Shown: in pieces, positions 1-10,320 of the stretch | How positions within the stretch are numbered: position 1 is the stretch's first letter | Layout: each line of letters opens with the position of its first letter | NCBI RefSeq assembly: GCF_900141855.1 | Contig: NZ_FQYU01000001.1 | Span: 1 to 64,000, forward strand | DNA length: 64,000 bases | Reading direction: 5' to 3' | From: Pseudozobellia thermophila | GTDB lineage: Bacteria > Bacteroidota > Bacteroidia > Flavobacteriales > Flavobacteriaceae | Notes under the pieces: model-generated | Seen by the model: only the letters and a program-made list of their open reading frames with translations | What the model was told of the DNA's origin: nothing | The model's database searches: none | Translations under genes and position numbers: made by a program

Positions 1-93
1 GGCTGGTATTCTTGTTTTTAGCCCCTGTCATAGAATAAAAAAACAAATATCAAAAATAGGGCACACCCCTTGGCCCATCAAGGAATTTGTTTT

Positions 94-1370
<1,277 letters not shown>

Positions 1371-1379
1371 GGCTTTTTG

Positions 1380-4300
1380 TTAATATTCCCCTACTTGAAC
1401 GATTTCTCCCAGATAATTCAATCTCACCTTAATTATTCCATCTAACTTTTCAGGTGTTTGAAGGAATTGGTATTTCTTTCCAGACAACATCTTAAGTTTT
1501 TTTAAATCATCCCCTGTTGTCGCCTGAGTTTCCAGATGATGAGAAAACATATAATTTTTTGTTGAGATTTTCTGAACCCGAAACAAATTTGGGCTAATCA
1601 AGGCTGCATTTTTCCCATCCATCAAATCAATTTCCTTTGGCTCAAAATTTTCCGAAGGAAAAACAAACATTTCATTCTGCTTCATTGTAAACTTAAATTT
1701 CCATCCTAAGTTTACATTATAATCTTTGTCTACAACAGGTAAGCCTTCGTTTACTCTGGCAACAGCCTCATAAAACGAAACGACTTTTTCTTGCAGCTTT
1801 CCATCTTTATCCTCATAAATGGCTACATGGTGATTATTTCCAGTGCTCACATAGTCAACAGGTATCGCTTGCCCGTTGTCATCTAAAATTTCATTTCCTA
1901 AATGATCTTTGGCCGTATGAAGAGGTTCGGCATTGTTAACACCTTTAATGGTAACCCGTTTTATAGAAATACCCTTTTCTTTATTTAACCAAATAGGGTG
2001 TTTGTCTAAGTTGGAAAATGCTTCTTTTGCATTGTTTCCGTATTCGTTCAATCGTTCTTTAAGTACAGCTTTTATTTTTTCATCAATAACCTTTTCGATT
2101 TTTAGTTCGGGCCCAATTTCCTTTCTTATCGTATAAACCTCTTCAAAACACATGACCTCTTTTAAAGATTCTCCTTTATAGAATAAAGGTTGTTTCTTTA
2201 TTGTTTTGGCATCAAAGGCCTGTTCTCCATTATTGTTAAACTGTGCCAAATGAGATAACACCAATTCTCTTTGTGCTTTGTCTATAATTAATTTTGCCTG
2301 TTCTATCGTAAAGCGCTTATTGAGTTTGGTTGCCTTAGCTTGTGGTTGTTTTATTTTGCCGTAAACGGTTTCTTTATGTAATTGTCCTCTAGGCGTTAAT
2401 TGAACCTTGGCATTATACTTACCACCACCTTTCTTTGTTTTATTAATGTTCTGGGTTACGACTTTGTTTTTGGTTTTAAAGGAAATTAAAATGGATTCTA
2501 TATGCTCTTTGGCTTTTGACCTAAAATTGGGCATTGGAGGAATAAACTTTCGTTTACTATTACCATTTTTGTCTTTATACACTTTGGTAATCGTGTTTTT
2601 CAAGGCATAAAGTGGGCTATTTTCCAAATCAATACCGCCATCCTTTAAACTATGATAAGTGTTTAGGTTATTTAGGTACTGTATATGATTATGTGTGGTA
2701 AAAGCAACGGTTAAAGCATCCATGGCATGGTGTCTATGGTCATTTCTTTTGGTCCAATCTTTAATAACCTCAATTTTTTTACCATTTTTCCGCTCTTCCA
2801 TTTCTGTTAAGCCCAAAGCACGGTATTTAGGTAAATTGAGTTCCTTCATTACGTTTATTAAATCCCAATCTTCACGTAACTTATCTGTAATACTACCTGA
2901 AGTGGACACTACATTCCTAAACACTTCATAAAGCATTTGTTTGGCTTTCTTGGCTATGTATTGGCTATTACGTAAATCGCGCTCAATAAATCCATCGGGC
3001 AACTTGCTTTTTGTCATTAACAGCTTATTGCGCTTGGCTTTCGATATATACCCCCCTTTGAACAACTCCTCTACACGTAGCTCATAATTCTCTAAATCTG
3101 ACTGATAATCTTGGGCAATAAAATCGTAGGCTGTACGATCGGCCTTTTTTAAGTTGTCTTTCTTGAAAGCCAAGGTCTTGTTTGAATAAGAATCATCAAA
3201 CAACATGGCCTTGGGGATAATATGTTCAATATCTATTTTTTTGCTAAATAAATCCTCGTGTTTGATTTGGGTGTTGGTAAAAATATCTTTAAAACCCCTT
3301 GTTTCTAATTCCTTCCACAAACGGTATCGGACCACATCGTTTTTAGTAGGATTAGGGATACCAAATTCTTTGGTAATGGTCTTTCTTATATCTTCATTAC
3401 GCTTGGTAGCATCTGCGATACTTTTGGTCATATCGGCACGTTCCTTGGCCGACTTTTTAAGCTCTCTGGCCAATTCAATTCGTACTTCGTCAGGTTTGCC
3501 ATACGTTTCAATAACCTGGTTAACAAGGTTAACCATTTGATTTAATATTTTCTCTACAACAGGGTTACGTAAACTGTTTTTCTTAAGCAATTCCAATGAC
3601 GGTTTCAGTACCCTGTTCGCTTGTTCTTCTGCGGTTAAACTATTGGAATGGTTATAGCCTGCCAAATCACATGCTTCCGAATAGACATGTCCCTCTTTTA
3701 GGTAAGGTAAAATCTTTCTAATTGCTTTTGAGGACAGATTGCCATAATCGGGCTGTAGTGCCATATTGGCCAACATTGCCACATATTGTGGTTTAAAACC
3801 ATACTTAAGATTTAGTTTCTTTTTTAGAGCCACACTCGAGTTTCCATAAACGAGCTTGTCTTCTTCTGTTATTTTATCGTCTTCTTCGGCAGAATATAAC
3901 AAATGCCACAATTGATAGCTTGCTTGTTTATCAAAGTCATCTTTATCCGCATCAAAATCAAGAATAGCTGCATCGATACCTATTTCTGGGAAAATGGATT
4001 TAAGTTCGCTCTTTATAGCTTTAGCGGATTTTTTTGCCCAATCAAAACCATACCCTTCGTTTTCGGCTATGATTTGATAGACATCATAAAGCGCTTTGTT
4101 GGTTCTATTCCCTTCTATTTTTTCAAAATTGCACTTCCAATCCGAGAGCTTTTTTATCTCTAAAATGTACTTGTTCAGAATTTTTAATATGTCATTTGGT
4201 TTTAAATCACCTCGTAGGTTTAATTCTTCAAAAATGGCTTCTTTTGTTTCCTTATCCAATTTTTGAAATTCAATTATCTTATTCTCTTCGGTATTCCGAA

Positions 4301-5618
4301 ATTCTAGGTTATTTAGGTTCTGCCATATTTTAAACTCTTGAAAAAGTGGGGACGATTTTGGAATTACCTTTCTGCCTATGGTTCTGGCCTTATGTTTTCC
4401 TGTTTCTTTTTCAACATAAGTTTGCTCCCAACTTTCAAACTGACAAAAACTTATCAATCCTTTTTGGGATTTTAACTTACGCTGGTAGAAAATAACCACA
4501 TCTCTAATCTCTTTCTTTAAGTCATCTGTAAGTTCTGGATGATATTTACTCTGTGTTTCCCATAAGGTTTCAAACTCATCAAGATAATCTTGGCGATAAA
4601 ACACTTGGTTTTTTAAGGTAGTATGCGGGTTTTTTAATACCTGTTTATATAAATATTCTCCAACTGTTTCTCCATTAAAATATAAGGCCTTGCTTCTATC
4701 GGAGATTGCTCCTAAATACCCGCTAGACTTGTTTAAATCATTATTGATGTCTTGAAGCACTATCGCTAAATGTTCCAATTCAAGCTTCTGTGTCAAAGCT
4801 TCTACGCGCCATTGATAACGCTGCAAACGTTTTTCAGCAGCCGTACCTTTTTGTTTGATTCCAACAATCTCAAAAGGCTTCTGACAAATAGCCCAAGTTT
4901 GGCTTTTGTTTTTCCCTTCCAAGGCTTTAAATAAATCATCCGTAAGAATATCAGGGTAATATTTTTTTTGAGATTCCCAAACGTTCTTAAACTCATTTTT
5001 TAAATCGGAACGATAAAAATCAGGGATATACTTTTTGTTTTCTTTTAATAACCTCAGCACATACTGTCCTGGAGTTAAACCTTCCTCATATAAGGTTTTG
5101 GCAATCGCCATACCATCTATAGCCTGTCCTTCCTCTTCACTGGTAGCTTTTCTACTACTCTTATATCCTCTTTTCTTGTTGATGGCCAAAAGAACTTTTG
5201 CAAAATCAGTTAAATCAATTTGCTCTTTCGCTGCCAAAGCTCTTAATCTTAGAGTTTCGTGAGTGGTGTTTTTTCCTATTTCGGTTAGAGGAGTATCATC
5301 ATTAATGATATTATTATCTTTTAAAATTGAAATAAGGTTTTCCCTTCTTAATTTGTAGCGTTGCAAATTACGTCTTGCTCCTCTTTTTTGTGTTCTGGAA
5401 GCATTTGGAGAGAGCCCTTTTCCTCCTATAAAATCGGCAATAGGATTTTTTGACTCCGAGACTTTACCAGATTTATCAACCTTACTGAAATTATCATATT
5501 GAATTACTCGAACACCAAGCTTTACAATTTCCGATTTTTCACTGGTATTTTCAGCTTCATCCACCAACGCCCATCCAATAGAGTTGGTTCCTAGGTCCAA
5601 TCCTAAAATTCGTTTCAT
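1380..5618 (-). CDS. cas9: CRISPR-associated endonuclease Cas9 (type II-C)
   Basis: RNA-guided DNA endonuclease of the type II-C family, 1412 residues, within the range of large Bacteroidota Cas9 proteins. The catalytic parts appear intact: RuvC-I with Asp8 in ILGLDLGTNSIGWA, an arginine-rich bridge helix near residues 70-95, RuvC-II glutamate near 713 in DEVRIELAREL, the HNH motif DIEHIIPKAML near 797-807 with its histidine, and RuvC-III HHAMDA near 963. No frameshift or internal stop is seen. The gene is distinctly AT-rich compared with cas1/cas2. No csn2 or cas4 is present, which supports type II-C. A divergent tracrRNA candidate starts about 100 bp upstream. The C-terminal PAM-interacting domain cannot be used here to predict the PAM. 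Confidence 0.97.
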   Translation of the reverse strand: MKRILGLDLGTNSIGWALVDEAENTSEKSEIVKLGVRVIQYDNFSKVDKSGKVSESKNPIADFIGGKGLSPNASRTQKRGARRNLQRYKLRRENLISILKDNNIINDDTPLTEIGKNTTHETLRLRALAAKEQIDLTDFAKVLLAINKKRGYKSSRKATSEEEGQAIDGMAIAKTLYEEGLTPGQYVLRLLKENKKYIPDFYRSDLKNEFKNVWESQKKYYPDILTDDLFKALEGKNKSQTWAICQKPFEIVGIKQKGTAAEKRLQRYQWRVEALTQKLELEHLAIVLQDINNDLNKSSGYLGAISDRSKALYFNGETVGEYLYKQVLKNPHTTLKNQVFYRQDYLDEFETLWETQSKYHPELTDDLKKEIRDVVIFYQRKLKSQKGLISFCQFESWEQTYVEKETGKHKARTIGRKVIPKSSPLFQEFKIWQNLNNLEFRNTEENKIIEFQKLDKETKEAIFEELNLRGDLKPNDILKILNKYILEIKKLSDWKCNFEKIEGNRTNKALYDVYQIIAENEGYGFDWAKKSAKAIKSELKSIFPEIGIDAAILDFDADKDDFDKQASYQLWHLLYSAEEDDKITEEDKLVYGNSSVALKKKLNLKYGFKPQYVAMLANMALQPDYGNLSSKAIRKILPYLKEGHVYSEACDLAGYNHSNSLTAEEQANRVLKPSLELLKKNSLRNPVVEKILNQMVNLVNQVIETYGKPDEVRIELARELKKSAKERADMTKSIADATKRNEDIRKTITKEFGIPNPTKNDVVRYRLWKELETRGFKDIFTNTQIKHEDLFSKKIDIEHIIPKAMLFDDSYSNKTLAFKKDNLKKADRTAYDFIAQDYQSDLENYELRVEELFKGGYISKAKRNKLLMTKSKLPDGFIERDLRNSQYIAKKAKQMLYEVFRNVVSTSGSITDKLREDWDLINVMKELNLPKYRALGLTEMEERKNGKKIEVIKDWTKRNDHRHHAMDALTVAFTTHNHIQYLNNLNTYHSLKDGGIDLENSPLYALKNTITKVYKDKNGNSKRKFIPPMPNFRSKAKEHIESILISFKTKNKVVTQNINKTKKGGGKYNAKVQLTPRGQLHKETVYGKIKQPQAKATKLNKRFTIEQAKLIIDKAQRELVLSHLAQFNNNGEQAFDAKTIKKQPLFYKGESLKEVMCFEEVYTIRKEIGPELKIEKVIDEKIKAVLKERLNEYGNNAKEAFSNLDKHPIWLNKEKGISIKRVTIKGVNNAEPLHTAKDHLGNEILDDNGQAIPVDYVSTGNNHHVAIYEDKDGKLQEKVVSFYEAVARVNEGLPVVDKDYNVNLGWKFKFTMKQNEMFVFPSENFEPKEIDLMDGKNAALISPNLFRVQKISTKNYMFSHHLETQATTGDDLKKLKMLSGKKYQFLQTPEKLDGIIKVRLNYLGEIVQVGEY

Positions 5619-5686
5619 GTTGTTTGGTTTTTTCTAAAAAGGGTAAAATACTGAGTTATTTTTTAAGTTCCTTACAGAAAAGCGTA

Positions 5687-5717
5687 TTGAAGACTTCTAC
5701 GACTTTTTTTATATTTG
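5687..5717 (+). promoter_or_regulatory. Bacteroidota-type promoter for the tracrRNA candidate
   Basis: TTG at 5687-5689 and TATATTTG at 5710-5717 fit the Bacteroidota sigma-A promoter (TTG, about 20 bp, TAnnTTTG) with a 20-bp spacer. Transcription would begin around 5722-5725, right at the start of the anti-repeat. Confidence 0.65.
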
Positions 5718-5721
5718 CATA

Positions 5722-5805
5722 TCTGAAAGCAATTCACAATAAGGATTATTCCGTTGTGAAAACATTTAAGGCGGCATTGGTTGATTCCAGTGTCGCTTTC
5801 TGTTT
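5722..5805 (+). ncRNA. tracrRNA candidate of the type II-C CRISPR system
   Basis: Right after the promoter comes GAAAGCAATTCACAAT (5725-5740), of the form expected of an anti-repeat: repeats of this Cas9 branch often begin with GTTGTG. It is followed by a small hairpin GGATTATTCC (5743-5752) and by TTGTG. A fully paired 10-bp hairpin with G-U wobbles (5771-5780 with 5787-5796, loop 5781-5786) leads into a T-rich run, as in a Rho-independent terminator. The expected transcript is about 80 nt, divergent from cas9. It predicts a CRISPR repeat starting with or near TTGTGAATTGCTTTC. The array is not in the window, so pairing to real repeats is untested. Confidence 0.72.
5771..5805 (+). terminator. 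Terminator hairpin of the tracrRNA candidate
   Basis: GCGGCATTGG (5771-5780) pairs over ten positions, including G-U pairs, with CCAGTGTCGC (5787-5796), followed by TTTCTGTTT. Confidence 0.6.
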
Positions 5806-6017
5806 ATTATCTTTAAATGTCTTTATTAGTACTTTTGCATTCATAAGCTATTTCGCAGTGAAATAGTTGACAACACCCTCGTTTTTCTATGGAAGCACCC
5901 TACCGTAAACGCTATCTATACGCTACTTCCCTTCTTTTCTACCTGGCGGTAAGGAAAAGGTTTGCCCAACCCTAAAATAATGGAAGACTGATAAAAACCC
6001 AAATCGAACCAATGTAT

Positions 6018-6364
6018 ACAGTAGGCAGTGTTCAGTAGGCAGTGTTCTGTGTTCAGTACTCAGTGTGCAGTACGCAGTATGCAGTGTTCAGTAGTTCGTA
6101 GTTTTTAGTTAATAGTTTTTAGTTAATAGTTAATAGTTAGTGAAGTACGCAGTGTGCAGTACTCAGTATGAAGTAAGGAGTAAGCACCACAAGAATCACC
6201 GCCAACCGCCAACTGCTAACTGCTAACTGTTAACTGTTCATTGCTAACTGTTCATTGCTAATTGCTAATTGCTAATTGTTCATTGTAACCTGCCAACTGT
6301 TCACTGCTAATTGTTAATTGTTAATTGCTAATTGTTCATTGTCCACTGCTCACTGCCAACCGCC
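6018..6364. repeat. Heptad tandem-repeat block A with inverted arms
   Basis: The left part (6018-6141) is a run of 7-bp units such as GCAGTGT, TCAGTAG and TTAATAG. The right part (6200-6364) is a run of units such as TGCTAAC, TGTTCAT and TGCTAAT, which are approximate reverse complements of the left units. A non-heptad centre (about 6142-6199) separates them. The transcript or single strand could fold into a long imperfect hairpin. The centre and inner arms are almost identical to block B at 9945-10320. No protein-coding frame is supported here. The flanks 5867-6017 and 6365-6469 show no feature. Confidence 0.9.
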
Positions 6365-6469
6365 CCGTAACCCATCTTCCCTTCAATAAAAGCGCTATCG
6401 TTAAAAACCTATAAATACTAGATAAACCTAGGGGTATTCACCAGATTATTGCCTTATTCCAAAGGGGGA

Positions 6470-7993
6470 TTACATAGTTCCCACAGTAAGTATCGGCAAA
6501 GACAAAACCACTTTTGTACCCATGGGCTTCCCTGTTTTTTCTTCCTTGAGGTCAATTACCCTTACCTTGAACTCCTCCTTGAACTTTTTCGAGAAAAAAT
6601 CCAAGCGGTCTTGTAAAATGGAGAGGCCCAGTGATTTGTCCTTGAACTGGGCGTGGAGGTTTCGCTTTTGGGATGCTTCGCGACCGATTCCGTTATCCTC
6701 AACGGTTATCCGTAGTCGGTCGGGACCTTCGGCCTTGATTTCGATCTTCAATAGTTTGTCCCCTTTTTTGGTGGTAAGACCGTGCCAAATCGAATTTTCG
6801 ACAAAGGGTTGAAGCAGTAAAGAAGGAATAAGCACCTGGTCTGGTTTCAGGCTTTCATCGACGTGATAGGTATAGGTAATGTTGTTCTTAAAGCGGTCGC
6901 TTTCTATTTCCACATACATGCGAATGGTATTCATTTCCTTTTCCAAGGTAATAAGGTCTTCGCGGGAACTCTCCAAGGTGCCACGTATCAATTTCGAAAA
7001 CCTTCCCAAGTAATAAATGGCCTTCTCTTGATTGTTCTCGATCAAGTACGACTTGATCGAGCCCAGCGCATTGAAGATAAAATGGGGGTTCATTTGACCA
7101 CGGAGGGCATCGAGGCGAAGTTGGGCAAACCTGTTCTCCATTTTCATGGTAAGCTTTTCGGTACGTTCTTTTTGCGCCTCTGTGGTGAGCCCCTCCATCT
7201 CGGTCTTTGTCTGTATCAATTCATCCGACAATGTGCGGTTGATACTCTCCTTGATGGCCTGGTTCTCTTCCAATTGGGCAATGTACTTTTTCTGTACAAT
7301 GGCCTTCTTTTTATACGCCATTTTTTGTTCGAGCCCAATAGCCAAGGCAAACAATAGACTTTCGATCAAAACCCCCAGATAGAAAATATAAAGCGTTTCT
7401 TCTTCAACCCCAGATTTTTCCAACGAAAACAGGGTAATGGTCACGTAGGAAATAAAAAGGGCCGACATACCGCTCAGAATATACCATTTGATCATTCGCT
7501 CTCGCCCCATCACCATATAAAGCACCACTACGAACAAGACCACGTTCAAGGGAAGGAAGAAAAAGCCGTGGAAATAACCGATCCAATAAGGTTGATAGCC
7601 GATCAATTGCACTGCCCATAACGACAGGTAAACCGGCGATACGACCGCATACGTCCATAAAATGCCTTTGACAATAGTCGGATATTCCCTTTTTAATCGC
7701 ATGATATCCATAATAAAGAAGCAGAATAGCATAGATGCCGTCAATTGCGCGGGATAATGCATCCAGTAGGTGAGATTCCTTCCTACAAGCGAATCGAAAA
7801 AATCGGAGAAAAAGACGCCATCAATGTACTTGAGCAGGTTTACCCCGTTGACCAGGGCATAAAGGCTGTAAAAGAGATAGAAGCGTTTTTTGTGCTGAAA
7901 GAACTGGATCAAAAAGAATACAAAGAGGTAGAAGAGCACCGACACCACGAAAAACCCGAACCCGTTTTGGTTGCTTTCCTTTAAAAAATCCAT
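6470..7993 (-). CDS. Membrane sensor histidine kinase, LytS/YehU-like (His_kinase family)
   Basis: 507-residue kinase. The N-terminal half holds about seven to eight hydrophobic segments (residues about 10-240, 7TMR-DISM-like), then a coiled-coil stretch rich in Q, E and K (about 240-290). The His_kinase domain follows with the phospho-acceptor motif QMNPHFIFNALGSI near 298-311, the N-box NSIWHGL near 401 and the G-box DNGIGRE near 434. This family typically phosphorylates a LytTR-type regulator, and such a regulator gene lies 19 bp upstream in the same operon. The signal is unknown. No periplasmic ligand domain precedes the membrane part, so the membrane segments probably sense. Confidence 0.88.
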   Translation of the reverse strand: MDFLKESNQNGFGFFVVSVLFYLFVFFLIQFFQHKKRFYLFYSLYALVNGVNLLKYIDGVFFSDFFDSLVGRNLTYWMHYPAQLTASMLFCFFIMDIMRLKREYPTIVKGILWTYAVVSPVYLSLWAVQLIGYQPYWIGYFHGFFFLPLNVVLFVVVLYMVMGRERMIKWYILSGMSALFISYVTITLFSLEKSGVEEETLYIFYLGVLIESLLFALAIGLEQKMAYKKKAIVQKKYIAQLEENQAIKESINRTLSDELIQTKTEMEGLTTEAQKERTEKLTMKMENRFAQLRLDALRGQMNPHFIFNALGSIKSYLIENNQEKAIYYLGRFSKLIRGTLESSREDLITLEKEMNTIRMYVEIESDRFKNNITYTYHVDESLKPDQVLIPSLLLQPFVENSIWHGLTTKKGDKLLKIEIKAEGPDRLRITVEDNGIGREASQKRNLHAQFKDKSLGLSILQDRLDFFSKKFKEEFKVRVIDLKEEKTGKPMGTKVVLSLPILTVGTM

Positions 7994-8012
7994 AGTAGCT
8001 CCGTAATAAGGT

Positions 8013-8750
8013 CTAGTGGCCCATACTGTTTAAGAATGCCTCCCTTTTGTTTCTGGAAATCGGAATCTTATTTTTATCGGACAGAACAAGATAGCCCTCG
8101 GACCGCAAATACTCGTTTACCTTCAGCAGGTGTACAATGTAAGAATTATGCACCCTGAAAAAGAACCTCTTGGGCAAGAGCTCTTCCAGTTCCTTTAGTT
8201 TTTTTGACACCAGTAGCCGCTCTCCCGATTCCAAAACCACTTTGGAGTAATTGCCATCGGACTCGCAATATAAAATTTCCTCCACCCGGAGGAACAAGAC
8301 CTTTCCACTTACGGGTATCGGCACCACCTGCGGGGAACTGGCTTTCGAGAGGGCCTCAAAGGTCTGTTCAAACTGATGTTGAAAATTCTGCGCCCCGTTT
8401 ATCCTTTTCAATTTTTCAATCACGCAGGCTATATCGTCCTCGTCCACAGGCTTCAATAGGTAATCTACGGCGCTTTCCTTTATGGCCTTTATGGCGTATT
8501 GGTTATAGGCCGTGGTTATCACCACGGCAAAGTTGCGGTATTCCAATTTGTCCAAAAGGGAAAAGCCACTCATTTCCGGCATTTCTATATCCAAAAAAAC
8601 GCAATCCGGTTTCAGGTAATTTATCCCGGAGATGGCCTCTTTGGGAGAGGTAAAGGTTTCAATAACGGAAATGAAGTCGGTATGTTTCCGCAATTCCCAG
8701 GATAAACTGTTTATGGCCGCAACCTCATCATCTACAATAATGGCTCTCAT
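8013..8750 (-). CDS. LytTR-family response regulator
   Basis: 245 residues. The receiver domain spans residues 1-120 with the phospho-acceptor Asp54 in VFLDIEMPEMSG, acidic DD at 7-8 and the conserved Lys near 102 in LLKPVDED. The C-terminal LytTR DNA-binding domain covers about 140-245 (EEILYCESDGNYSKV, FFRVHNSYIVHL, IPISRNKR). It is the first gene of a two-gene operon with the His_kinase sensor. The length and domain order are those of AlgR/LytR regulators. The pair sits between heptad-repeat blocks A and B. Target genes are not evident; the divergent collagen-like lipoprotein gene at 9004 is a possible one. Confidence 0.92.
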   Translation of the reverse strand: MRAIIVDDEVAAINSLSWELRKHTDFISVIETFTSPKEAISGINYLKPDCVFLDIEMPEMSGFSLLDKLEYRNFAVVITTAYNQYAIKAIKESAVDYLLKPVDEDDIACVIEKLKRINGAQNFQHQFEQTFEALSKASSPQVVPIPVSGKVLFLRVEEILYCESDGNYSKVVLESGERLLVSKKLKELEELLPKRFFFRVHNSYIVHLLKVNEYLRSEGYLVLSDKNKIPISRNKREAFLNSMGH

Positions 8751-9003
8751 GGCATATGCTATTTTCCCAAAATTAAAAATTGATCGCCCGCCATGCCGCT
8801 ACATCATGATACTTGGTATCAATAGGTGTATGGCTTGCATAAATAGCGTACCGTCTGCAATTTCCGCTAAAAAAGACCCTTACGGGCAAGCTATACAAAA
8901 AAAGGAAGCGTTGGCGAAACCGATTCGACCTCCCATCACCAAGCTTGGTCAAGTGTGGTACGGATGCCATTAATTTCGCCCCTCAAAATATAAAAACAAA
9001 AAC

Positions 9004-9807
9004 ATGAAAACAAGTTTTTTCTCATTTAGAATGCCATCGAGCATTACATTGCCCCTATTGGGCTTAAAGAGCCAAAGATTTGACTCCCTTAGTTTTAAGC
9101 GGTCAAAAAGCCCGTTGCTCATGACAACCATGTTGCTTTTGGCCATAGGCTTCGTTTCCTGTTCCGGTGAAGACGGGGACATAGGCCCCGAAGGCCCCGA
9201 GGGGCCCCAAGGAGTTGCCGGTGCTGACGGACTCGATGGTGCCGATGGTATAAGCTGTTGGGACCTCAACGGAAATGGAATTGGGGACATTACCGAAGAT
9301 GATGCCAATGAAGACATCAATTTGGATGGTGTTGTGGATGCCTTGGACTGTCAGGGTATGGACGGTGAGGATGGCCAAGATGGGGCCGATGGCAACGCCA
9401 ATGTAAAATTGTACAAATATAACCTTGATGTATTCCTCGACTACACCAATTTCAACCTCAGTATGACGGGCTATATCGAAGATGATCTTGAAGACTATGC
9501 CTATCTCTTTTATATTGATCATAAATCGGGCCTGAGGTATCCCATTCCGGGAAGCTTGTACGGAAACAATAGCTATGCAAGGATCTATCCTGATTTTCAA
9601 GTTGGAAGATTGTATGTCTTTTTTTATGATAAGAACGATACTCCCGTGGAGATTCCTGGAGGGGAATATACCCATTTGGTCATGGTGGCCATGAAACTGT
9701 CCAATACGGCAAAGAACGGAGGAAATCCAATGACAGAGCTAAAAGCTGCCGGAGTCGACACTTCGGACTATAATGCCGTCGCCGACTATTTTGGCCTGGA
9801 ACAATAG
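9004..9807 (+). CDS. Collagen-like repeat lipoprotein with acidic Ca-binding-like motif
   Basis: 267 residues from the first ATG. A basic and hydrophobic N-terminus ends in a lipobox (IGFVSC, Cys53), so the mature protein is probably a lipid-anchored envelope protein. An internal ATG at residue 40 would give a more normal signal peptide (about 14 residues) and may be the true start. After the Cys come collagen-type G-x-y triplets (GDIGPEGPEGPQG and further ADGLDGADG). Next is an acidic D-x-N/D-x-D-like stretch (DLNGNGIGD, later DINLDGVVD) resembling EF-hand/dockerin calcium loops, and a second Gly-rich segment. The remaining 130 residues are a beta-rich domain I do not recognise. Envelope localisation is supported; function is unknown. 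Confidence 0.8.
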   Translation: MKTSFFSFRMPSSITLPLLGLKSQRFDSLSFKRSKSPLLMTTMLLLAIGFVSCSGEDGDIGPEGPEGPQGVAGADGLDGADGISCWDLNGNGIGDITEDDANEDINLDGVVDALDCQGMDGEDGQDGADGNANVKLYKYNLDVFLDYTNFNLSMTGYIEDDLEDYAYLFYIDHKSGLRYPIPGSLYGNNSYARIYPDFQVGRLYVFFYDKNDTPVEIPGGEYTHLVMVAMKLSNTAKNGGNPMTELKAAGVDTSDYNAVADYFGLEQ

Positions 9808-9834
9808 ACAAAGGAAGACCATCAATAGTACAAA

Positions 9835-9857
9835 AGAGCCTCGATTCGGGGCTCTTT
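9835..9857 (+). terminator. Terminator hairpin after the collagen-like lipoprotein gene
   Basis: AGAGCC (9835-9840) pairs with GGCTCT (9850-9855) and is followed by TT, 27 bp after the stop codon. Confidence 0.55.
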
Positions 9858-9944
9858 CCTGTTTTAAGCGCAATACCATATACGCCTACCATTTCTGAAA
9901 AAAAAGAACAGAGGTCCGTTACCGTGGATCTTGAACCGTATGGG

Positions 9945-10320
9945 GTAGGCAGTGTTCAGTAGCAGTACTCAGTGCGCAGTGTTCAGTGTTCAGTGTTCAG
10001 TAGTTCGTAGTTTTTAGTTTTTAGTTAATAGTTACTAGTTAGTGAAGTACGCAGTGTGCAGTACTCAGTATGAAGTAAGGAGTAAGCACCACAAGAATCA
10101 CCGCCAACCGCCAACTGCAAACTGCCAACTGCCAACTGCCAACTGCTAACTGCTAACTGCCAACTGCTAACTGCTAACTGCTAACTGTTAACTGTTAACT
10201 GTTCATTGCTAACTGTTCATTGCTAATTGCTAATTGCTAATTGTTCATTGTAACCTGCCAACTGCAAACTGCCAACTGCTAACTGTTAATTGTTCATTGT
10301 TCATTGCTAATTGATAATTG
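9945..10320. repeat. Heptad tandem-repeat block B with inverted arms
   Basis: Same design and orientation as block A: left units (GCAGTGT, TCAGTGT, TTTTTAG, TTAATAG), the same non-heptad centre (about 10042-10103), then right units (CGCCAAC, TGCTAAC, TGTTCAT, TGCTAAT). It contains extra copies of TGCCAAC/TGCTAAC compared with block A. Near-identity of the centres with variable heptad counts points to recent duplication or gene conversion plus slippage. Confidence 0.9.

Noticed and set aside
1-93. Possible CRISPR array or leader at the left edge
   Set aside because: No repeated unit and no match to the repeat predicted from the tracrRNA anti-repeat; only the sequence after the cas2 stop is visible.
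5624-5866. 80-codon plus-strand frame upstream of cas9
   Set aside because: It covers the tracrRNA promoter, anti-repeat and terminator, which explain the sequence better; composition is not protein-like.
6018-6364. Heptad block read as a CRISPR array
   Set aside because: Units are 7 bp without unique spacers and form inverted arms, unlike any CRISPR repeat-spacer pattern.
8204-8973. Plus-strand frames of 149 and 113 codons over and beyond the LytTR regulator gene
   Set aside because: The first is antisense to the receiver and LytTR domains; the second starts in it and runs into the intergenic region with no recognisable motifs.
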